Assembly: GCA_051294375.1 (NCBI GenBank)
Contig: CM119269.1
Location: 9,365,274 to 9,429,273 of the forward strand
Reading direction: 5' to 3'
Origin: Paraspadella gotoi
Taxonomy: Eukaryota > Chaetognatha
DNA: 64,000 nucleotides
This document shows, one piece after another, positions 14,893 through 29,539 of the stretch. The position numbers and the translations under genes were made by a program. Under the pieces are notes generated by a model. It was not told the origin of the DNA. It did no database searches and saw nothing but the letters and a program-made list of their open reading frames with translations. Within the stretch, counting starts at the first letter, position 1. Each line of letters begins with the position of its first letter.

Positions 14893-17800
14893 AACCGTAT
14901 TTTTCTCACTCTAGTTCACCGTCATCCGCACAACGATCACGTTCACGTTCATCCTCACCCACATCATTTAGACGACGAGGGTAAGTTCAATTCATTTAAT
15001 GGCATTAAACTACATTAAATTGCAATTTGACTTTGACTTTTACTATTTTATGCTACTTTTTCTTGAAAGTTTAGCCAACGAAGTGTTCGCAAACGTTTAA
15101 TTTTACTTTTTTCTATACCAGCCCACATTGTATGCCCTATTTCAATGATGTTGTTTTTCGGTTGCTAGGGGACGGACACATGATGCACGAGCACGATCAC
15201 GGAGATCACGTTCACATCGTCGACACGGAGCACGAGGAAGGTGAGAGGGGAACTTACCAACTATCTCACCTCGAATTTCTGATAAATTTTATATTAAATA
15301 ATTATTGAATTATATAATAATAAATACACAGGAGAAGAGATGAAGGATCACGTTCACAGAGAAGCAGATTTTGTTCGCTTCGTCGACGGAGATCATGAAG
15401 AGGGTGAGATCGTTAGGTCACGTCATGTAACGTCATGTCACATAATATGGTATGTCATGTCATGTCATGTTCTTTCTTTTCAGGTGAAGAGGAAACTACC
15501 AAACATATTCACGACACCGGAGAAGGAATTTCTTTCGCCACTGGAGATCACGAACAGGGTAAGTAAAAAAAGTGAGCTTTTTATTTTATTGAGCATGTTT
15601 TCATTAATTCTCTAATAAAATGGGTAAAATGTGGTGGTATATTCACACCACCTCACGTCCACCATTGGCTCAGACGGGGAACACACCATCCCAGCCGTTG
15701 TGTTCCATCCACAGTCCTTACGACTTCCCTCTGCGTTGGCAAAGCGAGACCGTCCTAGGGTAACCGCGCCACTGACTAGATGCGCCACTGAGGGTCCGAA
15801 GCCCCCATTGCCAACAGTGAGATGCCCCATCCCAATTGGCGTCACAGGCAACCCGGCTGTTGCCATAAAAACTAATTAAAATTATCCGTTTCTTTAATAA
15901 ACAAGCTAACTTGACCCCTGAGGCAGGCAATGCTCGGTTAAAACCCACATCCCTTTTACAAAATAATAAAACAGCAGAATGTTGGATGTTTCACCTATAA
16001 TTTGTGACAATGTCGAAATTTTGAATTTGACTTCGCATTTACTGTCATCGTTATTTTCTTTTAATTTCATTGTTTTTCATTTTTATTGTAGGTGAGGCCG
16101 GTTACTCTATTAAAATTTCAATATGAAACAAATTTCTCATTGTCTTGCAGGAGAAGATATTTACAAACATTTACATCACGAGCCAGGTCGGACGGACACG
16201 TTCACAGGACCCCACGAGGAAGGTGAGAAGACGTAATTTCTAAGAATGAATAACGAGGCTGCCTCACTCTCTTGAGGCAAAATTATTCCATGTCTTAACT
16301 GAATATTTATCTCTGCGCATTTAATCAGTGAAAGAAAAAGAAAGGATTAAATTTATCAATAATAGATGAAGAAACAAGGAAATAATTTTCCCAGTACACC
16401 TGCTCTCTCTATCTCTCTCTCAGGCGAAACGGCAGCCGGTCATGCTCACGCTCACGAGGGTCATCGACATAAAATCCCCGGACCTCACGTCGATAACGAA
16501 GAAAGCGGTAAGATTCACATTTGTGAGCCGGTGGGGTTTAACGTAACCCTAAATAAGCCGCATTTCGGTCTGTCACCCCGGACCTCACGTCGATGACGAA
16601 GAAAGCAGTGAGATTCACATTTGTGAGACGGTGCAGTTTAACGTAGCCCTAAATAAGCCACTTTTCGATCTGTCACCCCGGACCTCACGTCGATGACGAA
16701 GAAAGCGGTGAGATTCACATTTGTGAGACGGTTGAGTTTAACGTAACCCTAAATAAGCCGCATTTTGGTCTTTCTGTCTGTCGATCTTTCCAGAGCCGTA
16801 TGTAATTTGGAGATAAGACACGGTGCAAGTTAATGTGGCGAAACCTACCCATGCAAAATTTTAGCATATTTTTTTATCTGTGAGCCAAACTTGAAGCTGT
16901 ATATTAATAATACCGCACGAGTTTGGTTTTACCAAACCTCTTTTACTTTCACCATAACCCTCCCTTATCTACAAAAAAGAAAAATGAGTAAAAAAGCAAT
17001 AAAAAGCAGACTCGAGGTAGTAAAAATCTCTGTTAAAATTTTATACTGCTTGATTTGTCAGTTAAACCATATAGCCAAAAAATATTATAAATGATTATAA
17101 TTTTACACCAAATAATAGTTGAGACCAAGATCGTACTTTCTGATCCATTATTTGATAATTTTGAATTAAGAAACAATAAGTTTTGGATCAATCAGTTTGA
17201 AAACTAAAATTACAAATTTTTTTTCCATTTTTTCAAGATTTGACTTTCTTTTTTTACTGTGTTCCTTATGTAATGCGGTAAACAATAAGGAAGACATTTT
17301 GAGTTAGGTCATGTTATTGCAATCATGTGTTTATATTTTGAAACTGTTCGAACTCCAACTTCTATACTATAAACATTTTTATTTATTAAAAAAATAGGAA
17401 AAAAACATTTTCGAAAAAAAGATTTTGAGTTTTGAGAATTTTAGATCTGGAAATAGGGTACGAATTTTGCATTTTCAAAAAAATCAGCTTGTAGATATTT
17501 GATTTTGCTACAATCTGATTTTTTTTCTTTTTTTGATAACTTGTAATTTAGAGGAGAAATAAAATTCTCAATGAGCATAGGTCATATTGATTTTTTTTTC
17601 AATTTTTTTGTAGTTGTTGTAAATACTTTTACCTGTAAAGAGACAAATAGGGAGAGTAAAGTAGGAAAAAGTCAGGAGATAAAAAAAAGTTGAGGAAAAA
17701 TATAAAAGCGAGAAGGAGAAAGAGAGAGAGAGAGAGAGAGAGAAGGGTGAAGTGAAGGTTTGGAATCAAAATTTAGCAGTTATATCTTGAAAACCATTAT

Positions 17801-19662
17801 ATTAATAAATATTAATCTGTAGTTATTTTTTTTTACAAATATAGTAGCCCAGTATGTATATAGTAGTACCCTTATATAATGTCGAAATTTTAAAATGTTT
17901 TTTTTTTAAATTCTGAGAACAGATTCAGATTCCTCGTTAAAAGTTGATATAAAAAAGTATAATTCTTTTTCAAAAATTATGTCATTTAGTAGGTTAAAAT
18001 TTAAAAAAACAATATTTTTAAGCTGGAAACTGAAAATCGGCATCTTAGTTTTTTATATTTTTGACCAACTTAATGAAAGATTTTTTAAAAAAGAATTATA
18101 CTTTCTTATATAAACTTTTTGCAAGGAATCCAAATCCGATCTTAAAATTTAAAAATTTGCATTTTGAAATTTTGAAAATTTATTTATACTTATTATTATA
18201 TTTATAAAAAGTGAAGCAATTGTTTTTTTAACAACAGATCTTCGCCACAATTGTTTCCAAGTCAAAGAGATTGAGCGAAGGTAAAAAATATCATTAAATA
18301 AATCAATAAATAAATTGAGAATTGTATGATGCATGTGTTGTGAGGAATCTCCCAGCAGCTGGCGCTCAGGGCTTTGGACCTGCATTGATCACCCCAGGTC
18401 ACTGGCGTGTTTATACTAGCACCATCACACTTAACCAGTGTGACCGTGATGTAATTGAACTTGGAACACACAGTTGTTAAGCTAGTACTTAGCTTTCAAA
18501 GCTAAAGAGACTAGCTCATTTGAATCAAACTTTACGACCGCGACAATATTTTTGCAGCAAAATCTTTTGAGATAAAAATTCGACACAGAGAGGCTCTAAA
18601 ACTTTTAAGCAATTTGGATTGATTCAAATTTTTTATTTTGTTTTTTCATGTGAATTGATTTTTAATATTAATTAACTATGTTCATGTTTGCCCCAACCTT
18701 TATTTCTTCATTCATACATAAAATGAAATAAATTTCTTCTGTCATGCTATTTAGAATTAAAAAAATAAATTTATTTTTAGGGATAAGAAAACATCTTCAT
18801 TGACTGATTAAAGGAAAAAATTAAAAATTAAAAATTAAATATTTTTAATGGTTTCTTTATAAGCTGTAAATAGACCGGAGTAAACTATGAAATATAAAAC
18901 TAAAAAGTAGAATAAATTTTTGGTTTAAAGTATTATTTTTAAAGAATAAACTAGTTATATTTTTTATTTATAAAAATTAAAACACTATTTAAAAAAAATT
19001 TGAACCACTTAATTGAAGGTAAGCGACAAATTACAGCATGAGAAGTCCGCACCCTAATTTTTTCTCTCGTTATAAAAATAAAAATTATTTTAAAAAAAAT
19101 GTATTTATTTTTTTGTCCTTATCCTGTATTTAGTCATATCTTTCATACCGTATAAGATTTTGCATTAATATTTTTCGTACTTATCTAAAAAAACATGATG
19201 TTTCAGACAACCCATTCAAAGGCAAGATTTATAGTCACTGAATTTTTGTTATTTCTGCATAGACTCCGCCACGTTAACTTGCATCGTGTCATAATATAAA
19301 GATTATCATTTAAAGATTATCAGCCTAAAATGAGTTGTATTCGAATTACTTACAAAGTTCGAAGTTTGTAAAAGAACTGAGGCTACAAGCTTGTAGCTTG
19401 TACAATATACATGCTTGTGCAAGCAGGTTCCACTACTGAGTTTCTCTCTTGTATCATCGCAGAATCGTGTTCAGACGAAGAGGACGACGACGACGACGAC
19501 GCCAGTCGTAAAAAGAGAGGTATTTATATTATAAATTATAATATGTCCTATTTATTCATTTACGGTATCTATCAATTAATTTATACATTTATCTAATTAA
19601 CTAAACATCTGGCTATTTTTTTAGTTACGGTATCTATCTAAGTATCTATCTATGTATCTATG

Positions 19663-19712
<50 letters not shown>

Positions 19713-21570
19713 CACTGTGGCGCAAAAAACCGAATTGGATGTCTAATTTTTTCTTTCACTTCCATTTTTCTTCTACTTTTTTTGTGCCAAAGTGTATCTA
19801 TCTATCATATATATCTATTTATCTGATAATCTATCGGTCTATCTGTGTTTCGATCTATTTATCTATCTTTTTTCTCTCTCCTCATCACAAGGAGTGATCA
19901 CCGACGAGCACCACACTCACAATGACGGTCTCCACAAAGGTCACACTCACGGCATAGATCACTCCGAACACGAAGATCATCACATTCACGAGTCTGGGTC
20001 TCACGAGGATCACGTTCACACCGACGATCACGAAGAGCACGTTCACGGTGAGACGCCGATCGTGAATTAATACATGGAAAAGGCAATTGCGAGTCGTCAT
20101 GATCATTTGTTTTCTTTTTCGTCAAACCTCGTTCTGAACTTTATTTGCATGTTAGTTTTTTTTTTTAAGTAAGAGAGTTATAATATAATGATCTATATAA
20201 CTTATATGTGTGGATAAGGCGCTAAGTGGTCTGAAGATGACTATCCCTAACTTCTATATAACCCCCTTTTAGTAGCTATGGAACGGGTCCTGGGCTTGGA
20301 ACCAGGCTTGAGGGTTCGCCAAATCCCCAAGGCGGCTTACGGCCGTCCTCACTCTTCCCGCAGGGTAGGTACCGGGTTGGGATTGAACCCGGTACCTAGT
20401 GGTCATGAGCTTTACTCAATGAGCCACCGGGTCACAACTGAAAGAGTCATGCTTATAGGTGGGGTGAACCAAGGCAATGCCCGACTACATATGGATCATT
20501 TACCAAATTTTCGTAGCGTACTATTTTATCAGTGATCTCTCGACTATTTTATCAGTGATCTCTCGACTATTTTATCAGTGATCTCTCGACTATCAGTGAT
20601 CTCTCGACTATGCAATTAGACAACAGAGGGCCAGACATACAGAACGACATAGATACACAGCAAGCACACGCAGTCCAATTAAAAATAAAAGGAGTTGAAA
20701 CTGAAAAGTAAACCCAAGGCCGTTTTATCTCAATCAGCTACAATAAGTCTGACATTGATCAAAAGACGTTATAATAACTTGTTTAATTTTTACTTTTTTC
20801 CCGTTTTTTAGTCTTTTACTCTGATACTGTTTCTGGTTTTGTCAATACTTATTTTCGTATTAAAAAAAATTTTAAAAAACTTGTATTTTTTCTGGAGTTT
20901 GAACTTTAAATATAATTATTTTTTTCAGATTCGTCCGAGGAAGTCGCTGATGACGACGACGATGATGACGATGATGACGATGAGGACGATAGTGATGACG
21001 ACGACAATGACGATCTTCGCAAAAAAAGAGGTAATGATACTTAATTTTTTCTAAAATTATTAATTGGAAAAAAGAGATAAGGATACTATTACTAAGTCGA
21101 ATAATCAAGGAAGCAGTTTGAAAACAATAAAAGTGTCATGATATTTATTAACAACGAATCGGTTTTGTTTTCCTTTTGAGATCTGATCGTTGATCACTCC
21201 TCACATGATCACGCGACTCACGTTCACGTCGATGGCGACGGCTGCCCGTGTCACAGGTGAGGCATGTGAGTTTGTGAGAGTCTGTGTGTGTCTGTTAATG
21301 TCTCAGGATCGTTATTCGGATAATCATGGGGTTGACTCGAATTGATACCAAAAAAATTTAAGAAGCTTGATTTGGAATTTTGTTAATAAAACCGAGGGAA
21401 ATTGAACAAAACGAACATTTTAAATAAATTTAAATGAGTATAACATAATATCTGCTACAAATTTTTATTCTTGGACATTTAATGACATTTTTTTACTTCA
21501 TACTCAATGAAAAAGAAAACAAAAAAATGTTTTATATCCTTATCTTTTAAAATATAAATACAAAAATATG

Positions 21571-21626
<56 letters not shown>

Positions 21627-22282
21627 GAGAGAGAAAGAGAGAGAAAGAGAGTGTCAATCACGACAACAAAGGCAGAAAGTCTTTGTGATTCGGCCAAAGC
21701 AAGAATCCAGAGAAAGTGGAATATCTGTGTCGCGGATGAGAATAGATTTCGTAAGCGACGCCGTTTGTGCCGGCGCCAAGAGTCACGAAGGCGGCGTCCC
21801 CGGCGTTCATTGATGCCATCACGACGGCGCCGGTTTCCTGAGAAAGGGGGGATGGGGTAAGGAAATGGTCAGTGTGGAAGATAACTTCAATTGTCTAAAT
21901 TGTAAACTAAAAAGTAATGTCTTTTGTCATGGAAAGGTTTTTACGTTATTACAGTGTTTTATAAAATATTTCCTGAAAAATGCCCTTAAAATTGATAGTT
22001 TTAATGTGAGTAATTTAATAGATTTTTTTTAAAACTATGACGTTTCACGAACAATTCACACGTTCATTTTCTTTGTGTTAATTTTTTTTTTTTTATTAAA
22101 TAAAAATTCGGCTCAACTTTTAACGTTGACTTCTCTCTCGATCGTTTAAAAGAAATTTTTTTTTTTCAGCAACGGAGGTGAAAACCTCGCCGCCAACACC
22201 GGAGACAACAACGACAACAACGACAACAACGACAACAACGACAACGACCGCCGAAAAAAGAGGCATTTGTTTGTCCCAATAA
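14452..22282 (+). CDS. secreted His/Asp-rich protein built from phase-1 cassette exons, with RKKR processing sites
   Basis: Exons read by eye: 14452-14530, 14738-14809, 14915-14980, 15169-15240, 15332-15403, 15484-15558, 16151-16222, 16424-16507, 19463-19519, 19892-20047, 20929-21030, then 22170-22282 (TAA), giving about 339 residues. An optional exon lies at 21181-21256. Exon 1 encodes a signal peptide (MNPILNLGFFIFFLSATHA). Exons 2-8 each encode 22-28 residues dense in His, Asp and Glu, with DHVH and HEEG motifs. Exon 9 gives six Asp then SRKKRG; exon 10 is His-rich; exon 11 is a long Asp/Glu tract ending LRKKRG; the last exon is a Thr tract ending AEKRG. Every internal exon in this model is phase 1 at both ends. 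The dibasic sites suggest furin-type cleavage of a precursor, and the His/Asp composition suggests Zn/Cu/Ca binding; both are inference. I know no named family with this architecture. Splice borders are canonical except a weak TTTTGAG acceptor at 21181. Confidence 0.72.
14820..14890 (+). repeat. (GA)n tract in intron 2 of the His-rich gene
   Basis: An AG-repeat tract fills most of the 105-bp intron between exons 2 and 3, ending just before the pyrimidine run and acceptor at 14914. Confidence 0.9.
15626..15865. other. GC-richer insertion in intron 6 of the His-rich gene
   Basis: About 240 bp of distinctly higher GC content (CCATTGGCTCAGACGGGG through GGCAACCCGGCTGTTGCC) sits in otherwise AT-rich intron. 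A minus-strand frame of 84 codons is open but has no recognisable motif. It is probably a mobile-element fragment of unknown family. Confidence 0.4.
16476..16775 (+). repeat. 100-bp tandem triplication containing the end of exon 8 and its splice donor
   Basis: CCCCGGACCTCACGTCGATxA recurs at 16476, 16576 and 16676, exactly 100 bp apart, followed each time by ACGAAGAAAGCxGT and the same ~70-bp intron sequence. Copy 1 overlaps the real exon 8 end (donor at 16508, GTAAGA). Copies 2 and 3 read GTGAGA at the equivalent place and lie in the intron. Confidence 0.9.
16776..19462 (+). other. long intron of the His-rich gene
   Basis: About 2.7 kb of AT-rich intron carries the palindromic element at 17.9-18.2 kb and a GC-richer patch at 18340-18470 without recognisable coding content. 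No further His-rich exon was found in it. Confidence 0.5.
17870..18195. repeat. palindromic foldback element, short copy
   Basis: AAGTTGATATAAAAAAGTA followed by AATTATGTCATTTAGTAGG is mirrored downstream by CCAACTTAATGAAAGATTTT and ATATAAACTTTTTGCAAGG as reverse complement. The same central palindrome occurs within the larger element at 41.7-42.7 kb. It lies in the long intron 8 of the His-rich gene. Confidence 0.65.
19629..19711. repeat. (CTAT)n microsatellite
   Basis: Tetranucleotide CTAT units run through 19629-19711, with a weaker continuation at 19795-19870, in the intron between exons 9 and 10. Confidence 0.9.
20206..20488 (-). mobile_element. tRNA-derived SINE, copy 1
   Basis: On the minus strand an A-box-like TGGCTCATTGAGTA (near 20430) is followed by a B-box-like GGTTCAATCCC in a perfect-looking arm (GGTACCGGGTT...AACCCGGTACC, about 20370-20400), then a non-tRNA body ending near 20206. 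The same sequence is found at 60132-60395 in the same orientation and, more diverged, at 43992-44217 in reverse. It inserts in an intron of the His-rich gene. A real tRNA gene is unlikely because no consistent anticodon arm is seen. Confidence 0.75.
20520..20609. repeat. 23-bp tandem repeat beside the SINE
   Basis: CTATTTTATCAGTGATCTCT plus CGA repeats three times, followed by a shortened fourth unit, starting about 30 bp after the SINE end. It may have grown from the insertion flank. Confidence 0.85.
21385..21390 (+). terminator. candidate poly(A) signal for an alternative 3' end of the His-rich gene
   Basis: AATAAA lies 125 bp after an in-frame TGA (21258-21260) that is reached if exon 21181 is read through its donor. 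That terminal exon would end the protein in GDGCPCHR after about 328 residues. Confidence 0.35.
21580..21655 (+). repeat. (GA)n microsatellite
   Basis: A GA-repeat tract with a few AAGA interruptions lies between the last two His-rich-gene exons. Nothing else is recognised between 21261 and 22169. Confidence 0.9.
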
Positions 22283-22320
22283 AAAGAAGCGAAAAAGGTG
22301 GGAGAAAATTCAAAGGCTGA

Positions 22321-23468
22321 CTTCACGGAGAGAGAATTAAACATCTGTCAAAGAAGAACTTAAATTTCATGGAACTACTTACTTAATCCCTAATGCTAAG
22401 CCCGACCCTTGATAATCTGGAAAATTATTCTTTATAAGACCGTCAACCTTAATCATTAATCTATAACGGTTAACCTTTAATCACAATCCCTAATCCGTAA
22501 CCAATTAACCACATCTTTAATTCAAAAGGTTGGTTATTTTAAAATGTAAATGAATAATGTGACAATCAACACAGTGTAGAAAATACGCTTATTTTCCAAA
22601 AAAAAAATGAAAAGAAAAGGAAAAATATAATACAGAAAAAGTAAAATAAAGAAAACATTTGACTACCCGCAATACCGATATACTCTAATACCCTTATGCC
22701 CTAATACCCTAATTGAGCCTTCAAGTTAAGACAGGTCTTTCCTTCATTTCCAGCGACGCCGTCTTTTTCAGCGACATTATTTGCAAAATTGGCGTCGGCG
22801 AGCGTGCCGCTCCACTAACGCTGCCCTCGATTCCATCGCGCCCTGGTTGGCACCGGGCGGGTGGGCGTGGCTGACGACACTCGAACGAAAAAAAAAATTG
22901 GCGCGAACCGAGTTCCTTTTTCTTTGCTCTTTTGTTTCTTTTGTTTGTTTTTTTCGCTTTTAATTTCGTTTTGATTTTAGGTTTTGCAAAATTTTGTATG
23001 TGGGTACAAGAATGGTGACATATGTGGAAAACGGGCAAGTTGTCGAATTTAGTAATAATTACTTGTTAGTAATAATTGCTTGTTTAATGATAAATAAGAA
23101 CGATTAGGATCAGATAAGTTCGTCAGGATATAAAATTTCAAGTATTAAAAATACTTTGTTGATTTGGATGTTCCGACTGTTCCGATTAATTACGATTATT
23201 TCTAGCTCAACGAATCCAATAATACACTCGCTTTGTTACAATTATTACAAAACTAATCGTTTATATTAGTTCATGAATTAGTTCATAACATTTTATTAAT
23301 GGTTCAATTTAAAAAAAATCGTTTATATTAACATTTAATGTGAATCAAATTAGTCAGAAAAGGGAGACAAAGGCAAAAAAAGTTGAACAAAAGTTAGTCA
23401 ATTTTTACATTTTCTTTACATCATTGTGACTTATTAAAATAATGACTAAAATAATAATATCAAATCCA
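22321..23468. other. intergenic region between convergent genes
   Basis: This holds degenerate CCCTAAT/TAATCC-type tracts (about 22380-22520 and 22670-22710) and a GC-rich 150-bp patch at 22750-22900 (minus-strand frame with no known motif). AT-rich sequence leads to the 3' end of the methyltransferase gene. Confidence 0.45.
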
Positions 23469-25378
23469 TTAACCAGCATAAAATCTTCTACTCTGAAAAA
23501 TCTTTTCCCCGTGAACGATCAAGAATCGGCAATCCCAAGTCGGCTTCTCAACTCCCTCTTCATCGACCCAGGGACACGCCCTCTCATATTCCTCCAACAG
23601 GTCGTCAATCAACGCCCTCTTCATCTCTGGCGGCACGAAGCGGAGATGCGGACAGAGAGGCTCCAACACTTCGCGGAGTTCGGTCGAGTCTTGAAACGCG
23701 TAGAGCTCTCTGGCGACAAAATAAGAAAAATAGTTTATGCTAAGGAATGATATCAATTCTCTCTCTCTCTCTCTCTCTCTTGTTTTCCCCTTACCTCTCC
23801 AACTGACACCACCGAAGCTTGAGTCCCACGGAGTCGATCATTTCTCGGAAATTCTCGGTGGGGTCGTCGTCACCGTCATCGCCTTTGAGTTGACGAGTGA
23901 TTGGAGTGAATGTGTCCATCACATCTTGAGGGACGTAGGCGGACCATTTGAGTGCAGCACGACGACAGGCTGTGATAGAAGCTAATATTAATTCATTGTT
24001 TACTTACAACTAAGTCAATCTAGTTGTAAATATTAGAGTTACTTAGATCACTTTACTTTACTTTACTTCTGATTTAGTTTTCTTAAAAGTTAAGTTTTTT
24101 TTAACTTTAGATATTCTTAATAATGAGGATTACTCTTTCAGGAGTGTAGTAAAAATGATCAAATGCTTTTTTGTTAATACAATAGTACAACCTCGACAAC
24201 TTAACTACAATTTAAAGAACATCCATAATTCTAACACAACCAGTGCTTTAACTAATGCTGCCACTATTAACTGGAGTGAAAAAAAAAAAAAAAACGAGCT
24301 TAAAATGACAAAGTGAAAGTCCTGACCAGAAACTGACCCACAAGAAAATGCTCAACGTCCTCCACAGCGAACATGAGCATAAACTTCCCTCCGCTCTTCA
24401 GCGCCATCTTCGCGTTCTCCAACGTCACAAGCAAATCTTTGGCGAAGTGAAGGGCCGAGTGAGACGTCACCAGGTCGAAGGTCGACGCCCAATTCGAAGT
24501 CGAATGTCGGCGTGGCGGTCGACGAGTGACCATTTGCGGGCAGAAAAAAACCATTTGTCAGTTAAGAGGGGTCGTTGATGGCCGACAAGTGACCGTTGTC
24601 GGCCTTAGAGGAGATGTTGTCGGCCTGAGAGGAGCTGTTGTCGTCCTGAGAGGAGCCGTTGACCGAATTTTGCCGACAAAAGGCGATCATTTCGGGAGAA
24701 GAGTCGATGTCGACGACCGACAAAGGCCGATGTCTACGAAGTGTTTTAATTGATGAAGTAACATTAACAAAGTAAATAAATGGTAAAGTGGTGAGTCACA
24801 ATAAAAAAAGACATTGTGTGAAAGTGATAAAGGAACAAAGCTATTTTAAAATAAATAAATTACAACAAAACGGTGATATAGCTAAGTCAGTAATGAATAA
24901 TAGGTTAAAATGATAAAGTGCTGAAGAATAATCTGACAAAGTGACAAAGTAACCAAGAGGCGATGTGTAAAGTGACCAGATTGATGGAAAGATAAATGAA
25001 TTGATTAAATGATTAATAAAATAAATAAAATAAATTGCTTGATAAATTGATTGATAGCGTAATAGATAAGTTGATTAACTGATATCAAATTATAATAATA
25101 AATAATAAAATAAATACTAAAATGCAAATTTGATAAATTCATTACCAAATACTTTTCATTTCTCAAAGTCTCACCTCCAATTTTTCTCCAAACCGCCTAG
25201 AAAATCGGCAAACTCTCTTGTGACCTCCCCAGTCTCCGCATCCCAGATCTAAGACTCTCTTGAAGACGGGCCACGACCCCTCGGAGGTGCTCTTCAACCT
25301 GCGCCACGAGACTCGCGCCAAATGGCGTTGAATCAGGTTGTGGCGCGAGTAAACTTCGGCCAAGTCAGAGTTCATCAT
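23469..25378 (-). CDS. JHAMT-like class I SAM-dependent methyltransferase (frame breaks present)
   Basis: Minus-strand exons: 25378-25175, an exon starting at 24733, a block ending 24338, then 23969-23795 and 23709-23469 (TAA). The start MMNSDLAEVYSRHNLIQRHL and SAM motif VLDLGCGD, then VVDIDSSPEMIAFCRQN (acidic loop), FDLVTSHSALHF, and ALKSGGKFMLMFA match the order of juvenile hormone acid/farnesoic acid methyltransferases. Substrate is inferred only. Two problems are visible. After GCGD the conserved frame (EVTREFADFLGG) is reached only by a one-base shift in a GGGG run near 25230. In addition, a TAA interrupts the frame between the motif II and FDLV blocks near 24555, where a 21-bp repeat also lies. 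The gene may be a recent pseudogene, may contain sequencing errors, or may have one unseen intron. The last junctions are clean (GTCAGT donor, phase 1; GTAAGG donor, phase 2). Confidence 0.66.
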
Positions 25379-25608
25379 CGAAAAATTAAGGTTCGAGTTC
25401 GCGAGAAAAAATCAGGGGAAAAAATCAACAAAAAGAAAAAAAAATTGAAAAATTTTTCGTTTGGTGTTTGTTTGTTATTTTTTATTTTTTGGTTTCTTTG
25501 TTTAGAAATAACGAATATTCGCGAAAAACAAAATAAAAGTTAGCGATAGGAGACTTTAAATGACTAGGTCGTTGACATGAACTTTTTCCCCTGTTGAGGT
25601 TGGGAGTT

Positions 25609-25742
<134 letters not shown>

Positions 25743-26011
25743 TTTTGGCGTAGGTTAAATAACTGGCCTAAAGCTCTTCTCCTATTCTCCAATATCACAC
25801 ACATTCATTCATTAATTCATTATTTCATTACTTCATTCATTAATTCATTCATTTATTCAGTCTTTCATTCGTTAATTCATTCATCATATTAAAAATCCAA
25901 TCCAAGCTTTATCAATTATCGAAGTGACCCTATTTGTCGTTTGGCCAGTGACCTTTTTGGACTGAATTAGCCTCCACCCAGGGTCAGAGGTCAAGTGACC
26001 TTTTTGGTCAC

Positions 26012-29088
<3,077 letters not shown>

Positions 29089-29539
29089 CTTCGTTTATTA
29101 GCTACAATTTGATTCGTAGTTTGTTTGATTGTTTTTTGGGGTTTTTTATTTTTTATCGTGAATTCGTCTCGTATTTTCTTTCCTTCGTTTATAACTTTGT
29201 TATTCGTTAGATCAAAAAGAAATTGAATTTTACCGAAAAAAAAATTGAAAAACCTCAAATTTTCCGATGAAATAAAATCGATGTTTGAGATTTTTGTTTC
29301 GGTTTTTCGGTTTTGGGTGAAAATTCGCGTCGTATCGAAAAGTGTGAACGAGATCTTCTGACCCGTGAATGTGAACGCGAAGCACGCGCCGATGGTCAGG
29401 GGGGGAATGAGAAGGGGGTGGGGGGAGTGATTAAAGGAGGGAGTTGTGATTATTAGGGTTAGGGATTCTCGGATTTGGGGTTTTAAGAGTAGGGTGGTGA
29501 GATAAAAGCCTTGTGAAGAGACAGTAATAATTGTTATGT

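Noticed and set aside
19892-20070. Protein end at 20068-20070 by reading through the donor at 20048
   Set aside because: A strong GTGAGA donor in the family's usual phase and a downstream homologous exon make splicing more likely, though intron retention could yield this form.
20360-20440. Functional tRNA gene on the minus strand
   Set aside because: A and B boxes are present but the anticodon and acceptor arms do not pair, and the same sequence occurs with a shared non-tRNA body elsewhere; it is a SINE head.
22740-22960. Coding exon in the GC-rich patch after the His-rich gene
   Set aside because: Frames are open on both strands but none has a family motif, and no phase-compatible partner exon was found.
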